A stretch of 64,000 bases of DNA from Pseudohalocynthiibacter aestuariivivens (GTDB taxonomy: Bacteria; Pseudomonadota; Alphaproteobacteria; Rhodobacterales; Rhodobacteraceae): positions 806,001-870,000 of the forward strand of contig NZ_CP049037.1 in NCBI RefSeq assembly GCF_011040495.1, written 5' to 3'. The stretch's first letter is position 1, and each line of letters opens with the position of its first letter. Below the pieces are notes generated by a model. The model searched no databases and was not told the origin of the DNA. It worked only from the letters and a program-made list of their open reading frames with translations. Below, piece after piece: positions 45,217 to 54,664 of the stretch. The translations under genes and the position numbers were made by a program.

Positions 45217-46011
45217 ATGAAATCGTTTATGGTTGCGGCTCTACTCGCCACAGCGCCTGTCGTTGTAAATCCTGCGATGGGCGATCCACTGCCCGAACCT
45301 CTGGAAACCCAGCGACAGGCTGCCATTGAACTGGCGCTGCGCGCCTGTGATGGCGAACAAACCGCCTTCAACCAACTGACCGCCCTCGTGCTGGACGACA
45401 ACCTGCCTGCAGCACAGAGCATCGCATGGCTGGTCGGAAACGAGGCTTGCCCCGACTTCGGCCTCGTCCCCGCCGGTCAGGACCGTCACCATGTCGCGGG
45501 ACAAATGACCAAACGGCTCGCGCTCAAGGGCTATCCAATCGCGCAGTTCGGTTATGGGCGGAACCTGATGCGTGGCACCAATGGTATCGCTCTCGACCCC
45601 AAGGCAGGAATGGACATGCTGATGAACGCGGCCAAAGGTGGCTATGCCACTGCCGCCGTCGTCTTGGCCGAAGAAATCCCCAAGATTCGCGCCCTGCGTC
45701 CACAGGACATAGTTTACTTGCACGATTTGCTGGAATTCGCTGAACAAGAAGGCGTCGATCAGGCCCGTGTCACGCTTGGGCGGGCTCAGGTCTATGACGC
45801 GCTCTACAGCTATTCGGAAAACCCGCTTCAGGCGGCTCAGGCGATAGATTTCTACGATCAGATCGCAGACACCTCCCCCGTTGCAGCGGCGCGGCGCGAC
45901 GAATTGACCGGCATCCTGCAAAGCGTTCACGGCTTGTCACTGGATCAGGCACGCAAGCAAATGGCGGATCAGGCTGCCGATGGCGACGTGGCCGCGATCA
46001 GTATCGATTAG
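45217..46011 (+). CDS. Secreted Sel1-like repeat protein
   Basis: 264 residues with a signal peptide (1-22, cleavage near NPAMGDP). A Sel1-like repeat appears around 110-150 (YPIAQFGYGRNLMRG, AGMDMLMNAAKGGYATA). The rest is helical. Sel1 solenoids mediate protein contacts, so a periplasmic adaptor role is plausible but unproven. One inverted repeat lies in its promoter region. Confidence 0.65.
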   Translation: MKSFMVAALLATAPVVVNPAMGDPLPEPLETQRQAAIELALRACDGEQTAFNQLTALVLDDNLPAAQSIAWLVGNEACPDFGLVPAGQDRHHVAGQMTKRLALKGYPIAQFGYGRNLMRGTNGIALDPKAGMDMLMNAAKGGYATAAVVLAEEIPKIRALRPQDIVYLHDLLEFAEQEGVDQARVTLGRAQVYDALYSYSENPLQAAQAIDFYDQIADTSPVAAARRDELTGILQSVHGLSLDQARKQMADQAADGDVAAISID

Positions 46012-46063
46012 CACCGCCTAAAAACAAACGGACCACTGACATACGTTCCGGCGTCGCGTGACG

Positions 46064-47197
46064 CTATTCTGCGGCCTTTTCTGCGGCGGCACTTTCGGCT
46101 TCGATCTGTTCTGCGCGGCGCTCGACCTGCTCGACAATATGCTCGATCATCTGATCATTGCTCATCTTGTGGCTCTGCTTGCCCGCCAAATAAACCATGC
46201 CTGACCCGGCGCCACCGCCGGTAAAGCCCACATCGGTCATCAACGCCTCGCCCGGCCCGTTGACCACACAGCCAATGATACTCAGGCTCATCGGCGTCTT
46301 GATATGCTCCAGCCGCTGCTCCAGCGCCTCGACCGTCTTGATCACGTCAAAGCCTTGCCGCGCACAGCTGGGGCAACTGATGATGTTCACACCCCGGTGG
46401 CGCAGGCCCAGCGATTTGAGAATTTCAAACCCCATCTTGACCTCTTCCACAGGGTCGGCGCTCAGGCTCACGCGGATCGTATCGCCGATGCCCATCCACA
46501 GCAGGTTACCCATGCCAATGGCGGATTTCACCGTGCCGCTGATCAGCCCGCCTGCCTCGGTGATGCCCAGATGAATGGGGGCATCCGTGGCCTCGGCCAA
46601 TTGCTGATAGGCAGCAGCAGCCATGAAAACGTCCGACGCTTTCACGCTGATCTTGAACTCGTGAAAATCATTATCCTGAAGGATGCGAATATGCTCCAGC
46701 CCGCTTTCCACCATCGCGTCGGGGCACGGCTCGCCATATTTTTCCAGCAGATGCTTTTCCAGACTGCCCGCATTGACGCCAATCCGGATCGAGCAGCCAT
46801 GATCGCGCGCCGCCGCGATCACCTCGCGCACACGCTCTGGACTGCCGATGTTGCCGGGGTTGATCCGCAGACAGGCAGCGCCTGCCTCGGCAGCCTCGAT
46901 GCCGCGCTTGTAGTGAAAATGGATATCCGCCACCAACGGCACCGGGCTTTCGCGCACGATATCCTTCATCGCGCGGGCCGACGCTTCGTCAGGCACCGAA
47001 ACCCGCACAATATCCGCACCCGCATCTGCTGCGGCCTGAATTTGCGCCACAGTCGCGGCCACATCCGTCGTTGCGGTGTTGGTCATCGTCTGTACGCTGA
47101 TCGGCGCGCCACCCCCAACCGGAACCGAGCCGACATGGATCTGGCGGCTCTCCCGACGGTAGATGTTGCGCCAAGGGCGAATGTGATTCAGCGACAT
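46064..47197 (-). CDS. ispG: 4-hydroxy-3-methylbut-2-enyl diphosphate synthase (flavodoxin/ferredoxin)
   Basis: 377 residues. TIM-barrel start ([24 protein letters not shown]) and C-terminal [4Fe-4S] cysteines in [11 protein letters not shown] and [11 protein letters not shown]. It makes HMBPP in the MEP isoprenoid pathway. The last ~25 residues are Ala/Glu-rich and divergent. Downstream of the rodZ-like gene on the same strand. Confidence 0.95.
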   Translation of the reverse strand: MSLNHIRPWRNIYRRESRQIHVGSVPVGGGAPISVQTMTNTATTDVAATVAQIQAAADAGADIVRVSVPDEASARAMKDIVRESPVPLVADIHFHYKRGIEAAEAGAACLRINPGNIGSPERVREVIAAARDHGCSIRIGVNAGSLEKHLLEKYGEPCPDAMVESGLEHIRILQDNDFHEFKISVKASDVFMAAAAYQQLAEATDAPIHLGITEAGGLISGTVKSAIGMGNLLWMGIGDTIRVSLSADPVEEVKMGFEILKSLGLRHRGVNIISCPSCARQGFDVIKTVEALEQRLEHIKTPMSLSIIGCVVNGPGEALMTDVGFTGGGAGSGMVYLAGKQSHKMSNDQMIEHIVEQVERRAEQIEAESAAAEKAAE

Positions 47198-47313
47198 AGC
47201 TCAGGCTCCTCGCCTCGCGGTTTCGGACTTGGGGCCAAGATAAGGATACATGCCGCCCGCTGCAATCGCTGCGGCGCGGAAAGCCGCACCAGTTTGACAA
47301 TGCAAAGGGCTGC

Positions 47314-48546
47314 TTACTGCTGGCCCGGCGCCTGTGCCAGCTCGGCGACGTAACGCGACAGGTCAGAATCTTGCGTCAGGTCTGCAACGCTCAATGTTCC
47401 CGACAGATCGGCTGCCGCCAGCGCCAGATTGGTGGTCACAGACCCACGCGGCCCGGCAGGTCCGTAATGCTGCCCGTCCACGCGGAAATAGATCGCTCCG
47501 GACTCGCCCACACGCAGGGTCGGCGGCACTTCGGTCTCGGGCACATCATAGCTGTCGCCCGCGTTCATAATGCCTTCGAAAATGACGCTGCCATCAGCCG
47601 CGCGCACACGCACCCATGCCGGGCGCACGGCCACCATCTGCACGCCGGGTGTCGGTGGTGCCACAACCTGCGGACTGACCAGACCAGGATTGATCGCCGC
47701 CGCTACGGCCGCCTCGATACCCGTCAGGCCCGGATTGGCGGCCTGCGACGGTGTCTGCGGCATCGACGCCGTCAGCGTCCCGATCTGGCTCGGGTCCAGT
47801 GTGGAAATCGGCGCATCGCGCGCCACCATTACCGGCACGTCCAGCGCCTCGGGGCGATACAGCCGAACCAATGTGTCATCTTCCGGCGCGGCAAAATTGC
47901 CTGCCAGCGTCGTCGGAGTCCCCTGTCCGGGCTTCGCCGCTTCCAGAGGATCTAGGTCGGCCAGCACATTCGGCGTATTCTCGACAGGGGCAACCTGAAC
48001 GCGCTGCACTTCGTTCAGCACACTCCAGCCGCCATATCCAATCGCGGCAATCAACGCGACGAGAACCGTCACCGATCCGATCGCGCCCGGCTCAATCCTT
48101 GAAAACAAACTTTCGGTCGCGGGCACGAACGGCGTGCTGGGCGATGTCAGGCGATCATCACCGCGTTTCGACTGGGCGCGGGAAATCGGGTCATCAGCCT
48201 TGCGGATCGACGACGCCGCTGCCGACATGCCATGCGCGGTCGAAAATCCGCTCTCGGCACAGAACACCGCATAGGCACGATCCGGATCCATACCGAGATA
48301 GCGCGCATAGGAACGCACATATCCGGGAATAAAACCGGGGGTGTCAAAGGCATCGGGATCAGCATTTTCGATCGCGGCCACGTAGCTGGCCTTGATCCTC
48401 AGTTCGCGCTCAACATCCAGCAGGGATTTGCCCAGCGTGGCGCGCTCACCGCGCATCAGATCGCCAAGACGCAGTTCAAAGCTGTCAAAGCCTTTTGGCT
48501 CGACTTCTTTCACTTCAATCTTGCGCGAAAACCGACGCAATTTCAT
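47314..48546 (-). CDS. rodZ: RodZ-like cell-shape protein (HTH plus DUF4115)
   Basis: 410 residues: cytoplasmic helix-turn-helix (~25-95, LGDLMRGERATLGKSLLDVE, YVAAIENADPDAF), a membrane helix near 155-178 (VTVLVALIAAIGYGGW), a Pro/Ala-rich linker, and a C-terminal DUF4115 domain (AWVRVRAADGSVIFEGIM). RodZ links MreB to the rod-elongation machinery. Position upstream of ispG is common in this order. Confidence 0.87.
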   Translation of the reverse strand: MKLRRFSRKIEVKEVEPKGFDSFELRLGDLMRGERATLGKSLLDVERELRIKASYVAAIENADPDAFDTPGFIPGYVRSYARYLGMDPDRAYAVFCAESGFSTAHGMSAAASSIRKADDPISRAQSKRGDDRLTSPSTPFVPATESLFSRIEPGAIGSVTVLVALIAAIGYGGWSVLNEVQRVQVAPVENTPNVLADLDPLEAAKPGQGTPTTLAGNFAAPEDDTLVRLYRPEALDVPVMVARDAPISTLDPSQIGTLTASMPQTPSQAANPGLTGIEAAVAAAINPGLVSPQVVAPPTPGVQMVAVRPAWVRVRAADGSVIFEGIMNAGDSYDVPETEVPPTLRVGESGAIYFRVDGQHYGPAGPRGSVTTNLALAAADLSGTLSVADLTQDSDLSRYVAELAQAPGQQ

Positions 48547-48657
48547 GCAACCTGCCCTTCGTCGTCAAAGCCTGTGGTCCCGACTATTGATTCGAACCCT
48601 GCTCTTTTGTTTCCCAATACAATACCACATGACGTTTTTCTTTGCACGTGCCAAGCC

Positions 48658-49890
48658 TTAGCCAGCCAGATCGGCACGATTCAGCGCACATTTCTGCCAC
48701 AACGCATCCATAGCACGCACAAGCCGGTCAATTTCGTCCGGCCCGTGCAACGGCGACGGGGTAAAGCGCAATCTCTCGGTGCCGCGCGGCACAGTTGGAT
48801 AGTTGATCGGCTGCACGTAAATGCCGTGATCCTCTAGCAATGTATCGCTCAGAACCTTGGTATGGACCGGGTCGCCGACGACGACCGGAACGATGTGGCT
48901 GCCATGGTCAATCAGCGGCAGATCCATCGCTTTCAGCCGCGACTTCAGGATACGAGCCTGCGTCTGGTGAACCTCACGCAGCGACGCATCCTGCTTTAGG
49001 TAGGCAACACTGGCCGCTGCCCCGGCGGCGACGGCTGGCGACAGCGAGGATGTAAAGATGAAGCCCGGCGCATAAGACCTTATTGCATCACACATTTTAC
49101 CGGACGCCGCTATGTACCCCCCCATCACGCCATAGGCTTTGGCCAGCGTTCCGTTGATGATGTCCAGCCGCCCCATCAACCCGTCACGTTCGGCCACACC
49201 AGCCCCGCGCTGGCCGTACATTCCGACGGCATGTACCTCGTCGATATAGGTCAACGCGCCGAATTCATCCGCCAGATCGCAGATCGCCTCGATGGGACCA
49301 AAATCGCCATCCATCGAATAGATGCTCTCAAACGCAATCAGCTTGGGCGCGTCCGCGGGGTCCGCCGCCATCAACTCGCGCAGATGCACCACGTCATTGT
49401 GGCGAAACACCCGCTTGGCACCCCCATTGCGACGCACGCCCTCGATCATTGACGCGTGATTCAGTGAATCAGAGTAAATAATTAGCCCCGGAAATATTTT
49501 AGGCAGCGTACTTAATGTTGCATCATTGGCAATATATGCACTGGTAAAGAGCAGCGCCGCTTCCTTGGCGTGCAGATCGGCCAATTCACGCTCAAGCGCG
49601 GTGTGATAAACCGTCGTGCCCGAAATGTTTCGCGTCCCGCCTGAGCCCGCACCAGTGGCGTCCAGCGCCTCGTGCATCGCGGACAACACGTCCGGGTGCT
49701 GCCCCATGCCCAGATAATCATTGCCGCACCAGACCGTGATGGGCCGTTCACTGCCATCCGCACGACGCCATGTGGCGTGCGGGAAATGCCCGTTGCGCCG
49801 CTCGATATCAATAAAGGTCCGGTAACGGCCCTCATCGTGCAGTCGTCCGATCGCCTGATCCAGTTTTGCAGTATAGTCCAAACTCACCAT
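48658..49890 (-). CDS. hemA: 5-aminolevulinate synthase
   Basis: 410 residues, C4-pathway ALAS. Conserved [41 protein letters not shown] and the PLP lysine in [13 protein letters not shown]. It condenses glycine and succinyl-CoA, the first step of tetrapyrrole synthesis. ATG at 49890 or the adjacent GTG could start it; the open frame to 49971 is not ALAS-like. Divergent from the dipeptidase. Confidence 0.95.
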   Translation of the reverse strand: MVSLDYTAKLDQAIGRLHDEGRYRTFIDIERRNGHFPHATWRRADGSERPITVWCGNDYLGMGQHPDVLSAMHEALDATGAGSGGTRNISGTTVYHTALERELADLHAKEAALLFTSAYIANDATLSTLPKIFPGLIIYSDSLNHASMIEGVRRNGGAKRVFRHNDVVHLRELMAADPADAPKLIAFESIYSMDGDFGPIEAICDLADEFGALTYIDEVHAVGMYGQRGAGVAERDGLMGRLDIINGTLAKAYGVMGGYIAASGKMCDAIRSYAPGFIFTSSLSPAVAAGAAASVAYLKQDASLREVHQTQARILKSRLKAMDLPLIDHGSHIVPVVVGDPVHTKVLSDTLLEDHGIYVQPINYPTVPRGTERLRFTPSPLHGPDEIDRLVRAMDALWQKCALNRADLAG

Positions 49891-50078
49891 CCCCCAGTAC
49901 GTCTGATCCCCGACCACTGGCCCGGTACTTTGCGTGCGCCGTCGCATATAGACCACATCGCAACGCCACAACAGTTTACAAATTGCCGCGACCCACGACC
50001 ACCCCCGCCGCTACCTGCTGGACAGTTCCGCGCCGCCTGATACGTTCAGCCCAAAATATCCCATTGCGAGGTTTCCCC

Positions 50079-51461
50079 ATGTCTCTGGACGCCGTTTTGT
50101 CCCGTATCGACGACCAATTGCCGGATGCACTGACGCGCCTGCAGACGCTGTTGCGTATTCCATCCATCTCGACCGACCCGGCCTATGCCGCTGATTGCCG
50201 CGCCGCCGCTGACTGGTTGGTAGCCGACCTGCAAAGCATCGGAATCGATGCCCAGCGCCGCGATACGCCCGGCCACCCCATGGTCGTGGGTCATGTGCCG
50301 GGGGACGGCCCGCACCTGCTGTTTTATGGCCACTACGACGTTCAGCCCGTCGATCCGCTGGAATTGTGGAAAACCGACCCGTTCGATCCCCAGATCGAGG
50401 ACACACCCAAAGGCCGCGTGATCCGTGCCCGCGGCTCCAGCGATGACAAGGGGCAGTTGATGACCTTTGTCGAGGCCTGCCGCGCGTGGAAAGAGGTCAA
50501 CGGCACCCTGCCCTGCGCCATCACCTTCTTTTTCGAGGGCGAAGAGGAATCCGGCTCTCCCTCGCTGGTGCCCTTCATGCAAGAGAACGCTGACGAGTTA
50601 CGCGCCGATCTGGCACTGATCTGCGACACCGGCATGTTCCAGTCAAAAACACCCGCCATCGTGACGATGCTGCGTGGCATGGTGACCGAAGAAGTCACCA
50701 TCAAAGGCCCAGACGTTGACCTGCACTCGGGCTTTTTCGGCGGTCTGGCGGCCAACCCGATCCATACACTCAGCCGCATCCTGGCGGGTCTGCACGACGA
50801 CATCGGGGGCGTCACCCTGCCCGGCTTTTATGACGACATCCCTGAGCTCACGCCAGAATTGCGGGCGCAGTGGGAGGGCTTAGGCTTTGATCACGCGCGG
50901 TTTCTGGGCGATGTCGGCCTCAGCACACCCGCGGGCGAGCAGGATCGCACTCCGCTCGAAATGGTCTGGTCGCGCCCCACGGCAGAGGTCAACGGCATCT
51001 GGGGCGGTTACACCGGCGCGGGGTTCAAGACCGTGCTGCCTGCCGAAGCCCACGCCAAAGTCAGCTTTCGTCTGGTCGAGGGGCAAGACCCCGACCGCAT
51101 TCGCGACGCCTTTCGCGCCTATGTCGCCACGCAGCTTCCCGATGATGTCACGGCAGAGTTCCACGCCCACGGCGGCAGCCGCGCCGGTATCATGCAGACA
51201 TCGGCCCCCGCGTTTGAGGCCGCGCGCCGCGCCCTCAGCAATGAATGGCCCGAAGAGGCGGCGTATGTCGGCTGTGGTGGTTCGATCCCCATTGCCGGCC
51301 ATTTCGGCGCAGTGCTGGGCATGAATGCTATGCTGATCGGCTTTGGCAAAGATGACGACGCCATCCACTCCCCAAACGAGAAATACGATATGGAGAGCTT
51401 TCACAAAGGCACCCGTAGCTGGGCGCGCATCCTAGATGCGCTTTCCGCCTCATCTGCGTAG
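50079..51461 (+). CDS. M20-family dipeptidase
   Basis: 460 residues. Metal-binding LLFYGHYDVQPVDP, the catalytic Glu in FFFEGEEESGSPS, and RGSSDDKGQLM, VDLHSGFFGG and SIPIAGHFG. Features match the PepV/CNDP-like M20 dipeptidase branch. It is cytoplasmic (no signal). The ATG at 50079 follows GCGAGG; the upstream in-frame opening to 49866 is not family-like. Divergent from hemA across 188 bp. Confidence 0.9.
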   Translation: MSLDAVLSRIDDQLPDALTRLQTLLRIPSISTDPAYAADCRAAADWLVADLQSIGIDAQRRDTPGHPMVVGHVPGDGPHLLFYGHYDVQPVDPLELWKTDPFDPQIEDTPKGRVIRARGSSDDKGQLMTFVEACRAWKEVNGTLPCAITFFFEGEEESGSPSLVPFMQENADELRADLALICDTGMFQSKTPAIVTMLRGMVTEEVTIKGPDVDLHSGFFGGLAANPIHTLSRILAGLHDDIGGVTLPGFYDDIPELTPELRAQWEGLGFDHARFLGDVGLSTPAGEQDRTPLEMVWSRPTAEVNGIWGGYTGAGFKTVLPAEAHAKVSFRLVEGQDPDRIRDAFRAYVATQLPDDVTAEFHAHGGSRAGIMQTSAPAFEAARRALSNEWPEEAAYVGCGGSIPIAGHFGAVLGMNAMLIGFGKDDDAIHSPNEKYDMESFHKGTRSWARILDALSASSA

Positions 51462-51486
51462 ATCAGGCTTCAACCCGGCCCCCCGG

Positions 51487-51801
51487 TCAAAGATTGCATT
51501 GTGCAATGGAGTTGTCTCCACTGTAGGGCGAATAAATCCGGATTTTCCAGCCCGGATCGAAACGCACGCCTTCTTTGCGCATCATCTGCGCCACACCGAC
51601 ACATATCTTGCGTGCCTCGCCAGCGGATGTGTCCATCGTGACATCAACGGCAGAATGCCAGCCGGAAACGCTACAGGGTTCGCTCAGCAGCCCGGTGCCA
51701 TCGAATACGCCGCACAGCGCATAGGCGTTGCCCACTGAATCTGCTGACGCGGCGGCGGGTACAAGCATTGCGGCCAACAATGCCGGATAGACTCGAAACA
51801 T
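51487..51801 (-). CDS. Small secreted protein of unknown function
   Basis: 104 residues: signal peptide (1-20, MFRVYPALLAAMLVPAAASA) and a mature part with three Cys (ALCGVFDG, EPCSVSGW, KICVGVAQ plus IAQCNL), which may form disulfides in the periplasm. No recognised domain. Between the convergent dipeptidase gene and the divergent dehalogenase gene. Confidence 0.6.
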   Translation of the reverse strand: MFRVYPALLAAMLVPAAASADSVGNAYALCGVFDGTGLLSEPCSVSGWHSAVDVTMDTSAGEARKICVGVAQMMRKEGVRFDPGWKIRIYSPYSGDNSIAQCNL

Positions 51802-51894
51802 CTTGTGGACCTCCTGCAGGACAGAGTCATCTTACTTAGTTAATGCCGTCTTAACCCGTTTGATTTTACATGACCCGAAAGGTTAAATCCTACA

Positions 51895-52761
51895 ATGATA
51901 AACGGCTTCGCCGATCACTCGGTCACCCTGAACGGCACGCGAATCGCCTACTCCGCGGGCGGCAGCGGCCCACCCCTGCTGCTCTTGCACGGCTTTCCGC
52001 AGACCCGCGCGATGTGGAGCGGCATCGCGCCCGACCTTGCGCAAACGCACCATGTGATCTGTCCCGATCTGCGCGGCTATGGTGCCAGTGATAAACCGCA
52101 GGACGTGTCCGACTACAGCTTTCGCCACATGGCGGCGGACCAACGGGCCCTCATGGCGCATCTCGGGCATGACAGCTTTGCCGTGGCAGCCCATGACCGG
52201 GGCGCGCGGGTGGCGCACCGGCTTTGCCTTGATACGCCAGAGGCGGTCATGCGCATCGCCTTGATGGATATCGTGCCGACGCATCACCTGCTGGCCGACC
52301 TGCATCGCGACGTGGCCGCAGCTTATTATCACTGGTTCTTTCTGGCTCAGCCCGCGCCCTTTCCCGAAACCATGATCGGGCACGACCCTGACGCCTATTT
52401 CCACGCCTGCCTGCTCGGTTGGGGCGGCTCCAGCCTGAGCGATTTCGACCCCGACCAACTGACGGCCTACCGCACCGCATGGCGCGAGCCGGACACGATT
52501 CGCGGCATGTGTAACGATTACCGGGCCGGGCTGACGCATGATTTTGACGATGATGCGGCCGATCTGGGGGCACAAATCACCTGCCCCGCGCTGATCCTCT
52601 ATGGCGCGAACGGGGTCATGGCGCGCGCCTATGACGTGCCACAGGTGTGGTCGCAGTATTGCACCGACATGCAAGCCAACCCCATCCCCGGCGGACATTT
52701 TTTCATCGACACGACCCCACGCGATACATTGCACGCGCTCAAACGGTTCCTAGGCGTCTGA
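51895..52761 (+). CDS. Probable haloacetate (fluoroacetate) dehalogenase
   Basis: 288-residue alpha/beta hydrolase. All catalytic positions of the structurally studied fluoroacetate dehalogenase RPA1163 have counterparts: nucleophile D101 with carboxylate-binding R102 and R105 (HDRGAR; D110, R111, R114 there), D125 (D134), halide-binding H146, W147 (H155, W156) and Y209 (Y219), and H268 (H280). Context YYHWFFLAQPAPFPE is nearly diagnostic. The reaction would be haloacetate to glycolate plus halide. No signal peptide. No dedicated transporter is next to it. Confidence 0.82.
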   Translation: MINGFADHSVTLNGTRIAYSAGGSGPPLLLLHGFPQTRAMWSGIAPDLAQTHHVICPDLRGYGASDKPQDVSDYSFRHMAADQRALMAHLGHDSFAVAAHDRGARVAHRLCLDTPEAVMRIALMDIVPTHHLLADLHRDVAAAYYHWFFLAQPAPFPETMIGHDPDAYFHACLLGWGGSSLSDFDPDQLTAYRTAWREPDTIRGMCNDYRAGLTHDFDDDAADLGAQITCPALILYGANGVMARAYDVPQVWSQYCTDMQANPIPGGHFFIDTTPRDTLHALKRFLGV

Positions 52762-52770
52762 CGCCGCGGT

Positions 52771-53166
52771 TCAGTCCGCAGTCTCGACCGGACCGCCATC
52801 CTTGATCCAGCCAGAGAACCCATCCTTCAGGTGCGCCGCGTCAAAGCCCATGTCCTGCAACATCGCCACGGTCAGCGCCGACCGCCAGCCAGAGGCGCAG
52901 TGGAACACATACCGCTTGCCGTCTTGGGCAAAGACGTCCTTGTGATACGGGCTGTCCGGATCGACCCAAAATTCGATCATTCCGCGCGGGGCATGGACGC
53001 TGCCGGGGATATATCCGCTGCGCTGACGTTCACGCACATCGCGAATATCGACGATCACGACATCCGCAGCCGCATGTGTCGCGATCAGCTCATCTGTCTC
53101 GATTTCGTCAATCCGCGCGCGGGCGGCTTCAACCATCTCTGCGGCGGTTGTCCTGAGTTTTTGCAT
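52771..53166 (-). CDS. Rhodanese-like domain protein
   Basis: 131 residues, one rhodanese domain: VVIVDIRDVRERQRSGYIPG and the active-site loop CASGWR with the catalytic Cys (VFHCASGWRSA). ATG at 53166 has AAGGAG six bases upstream; in-frame ATGs at 53172 and 53184 are less well placed. A cytoplasmic sulfurtransferase of unknown acceptor. Divergent from the FAD oxidoreductase. Confidence 0.83.
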   Translation of the reverse strand: MQKLRTTAAEMVEAARARIDEIETDELIATHAAADVVIVDIRDVRERQRSGYIPGSVHAPRGMIEFWVDPDSPYHKDVFAQDGKRYVFHCASGWRSALTVAMLQDMGFDAAHLKDGFSGWIKDGGPVETAD

Positions 53167-53256
53167 GGGCATCTCCTTTGACACTCACAGAGCGTGACAT
53201 GCCCCGAAATCTGGTGCAACCATCCCGATATAACCCGCAACACAGGATCGTCTGCC

Positions 53257-54528
53257 TTGACCGTCGCCGCGCCCCCCTCTCTTTGGAACGCTTCCACCAA
53301 GGAACCCGATATCGTTGACCAGCCTGATGGCGATACCACCACAGAACTGGCAATTGTCGGCGGCGGCTTTACCGGGCTGTCCGCCGCCCTGCATGCCGCC
53401 GAGGCCGGAATGGCCTGTCATGTGCTGGAGGCACAAGCGATCGGTTATGGCGGATCGGGTCGCAATGTCGGGCTGGTGAACGCCGGCCTATGGCTGCCGC
53501 CGCAGGTCTGTCGTGCCAAGCTGGGCGATGCGATCGGGTCCCGTCTGGTGCATCTGCTGGGCAATGCACCGGATATGGTGTTCGACCTGATCCAACGCCA
53601 TCAGATGCAATGCGAAGCAACCCGCGCTGGCACGATCCACGCCGCACGCACCTCCGGCGGCATGACCGACCTGCGCGCCCGCGCCGATGAATGGCAACGC
53701 CTCGGCGCGCCGGTGCAACTGCTGTCGCGCGATGAGGCGGCCGAACGGATCGGCACGCAGGCACTGCATGGCGGGCTATATGATGCACGCGCGGGCACCA
53801 TTAATCCGGTTGGCTACGTACGCGGGCTGGCCCGCGCCGCGCGCAGCGCCGGCGCCGTAATCCGCACCGGAACCCCGGTTCAGAACCTTCGCCGTGACAA
53901 CGGCCGCTGGCGGTTGCAGACGTCTACCGGCACGCTGCACGCGCGCCACGTTCTGCTTTGTACCAACGGCTATAGCGACGGCCTCTGGCCCGAACTTCGG
54001 CGATGCTTCACCCCCATCCATTACTTTCAGCTCACCACCGCACCCATGGGGTCGCAGGCGGCGCATATCCTGCCCAACGGCGAGGGTATGTGGGACACCG
54101 GCACGATTATGTTTTCTCTTCGACGTGACGTCGAAGGGCGCATCTGCGTGGGCTCAATGGGGTCCGTGATCGGTGGCACAGAGGGGCTGTCACACCGCTG
54201 GGCCACACGCCAAATCAGGCGGCTCTTTCCCGAACTGGGCAAGGTCCGTTTCGAAACCGCGTGGCACGGGCGTATCGCCATCACGCCAGACCATCTGCCG
54301 CGCATCTATCAACTTGCCGAAAACCTATATGCCCCAACCGGTTACAATGGCCGAGGGATCGGGCCGGGCACTGTGTTCGGCGCCGGGCTGGCCGCCGCGT
54401 TGACAGGGGGCGGACCCGACGCGCTTCCATTGCCACTGACATCGCTGCAAAAGGTGCCCCTGCGTAAGCTCAAGCAAGCCGCGCTTGAGGTCGCATTTAC
54501 CGCAAATCAACTTTTCCGCAGCCTGTGA
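53257..54528 (+). CDS. FAD-dependent oxidoreductase (DadA/glycine-oxidase-like)
   Basis: 423 residues. Dinucleotide-binding motif IVGGGFTGLSAALHAAEAG near residue 34, then the DAO-type C-terminal fold (HYFQLTTAPMGS, APTGYNGRGIGPG with an FAD-binding Gly-rich end). It oxidises an amine or D-/N-methyl amino acid. The start is uncertain: TTG at 53257 has AGGA upstream and fits homologous lengths; the in-frame ATG at 53194 adds 21 residues. Confidence 0.8.
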   Translation: MTVAAPPSLWNASTKEPDIVDQPDGDTTTELAIVGGGFTGLSAALHAAEAGMACHVLEAQAIGYGGSGRNVGLVNAGLWLPPQVCRAKLGDAIGSRLVHLLGNAPDMVFDLIQRHQMQCEATRAGTIHAARTSGGMTDLRARADEWQRLGAPVQLLSRDEAAERIGTQALHGGLYDARAGTINPVGYVRGLARAARSAGAVIRTGTPVQNLRRDNGRWRLQTSTGTLHARHVLLCTNGYSDGLWPELRRCFTPIHYFQLTTAPMGSQAAHILPNGEGMWDTGTIMFSLRRDVEGRICVGSMGSVIGGTEGLSHRWATRQIRRLFPELGKVRFETAWHGRIAITPDHLPRIYQLAENLYAPTGYNGRGIGPGTVFGAGLAAALTGGGPDALPLPLTSLQKVPLRKLKQAALEVAFTANQLFRSL

Positions 54529-54664
54529 AACAACCTGACATACAGGCATTTATGCGCTGTTGTTATTCCCGATCCTATTGGCGTAAGGTGGTAAAGCCCG
54601 AACGAACAGGACCGCGCTAAACCGCGACGGCGGGCGACGCGAACGCGCTAGGAGAGCCTATTTT
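54529..54664 (+). promoter_or_regulatory. Leader and promoter region of the four-gene operon
   Basis: 136 bp between the FAD oxidoreductase stop and the nitrilase-like start. It should carry the operon promoter, but I see no convincing -35/-10 pair; TTGTTA near 54559 is only a weak candidate. AGGAG lies about eight bases before the ATG at 54665. Confidence 0.3.
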
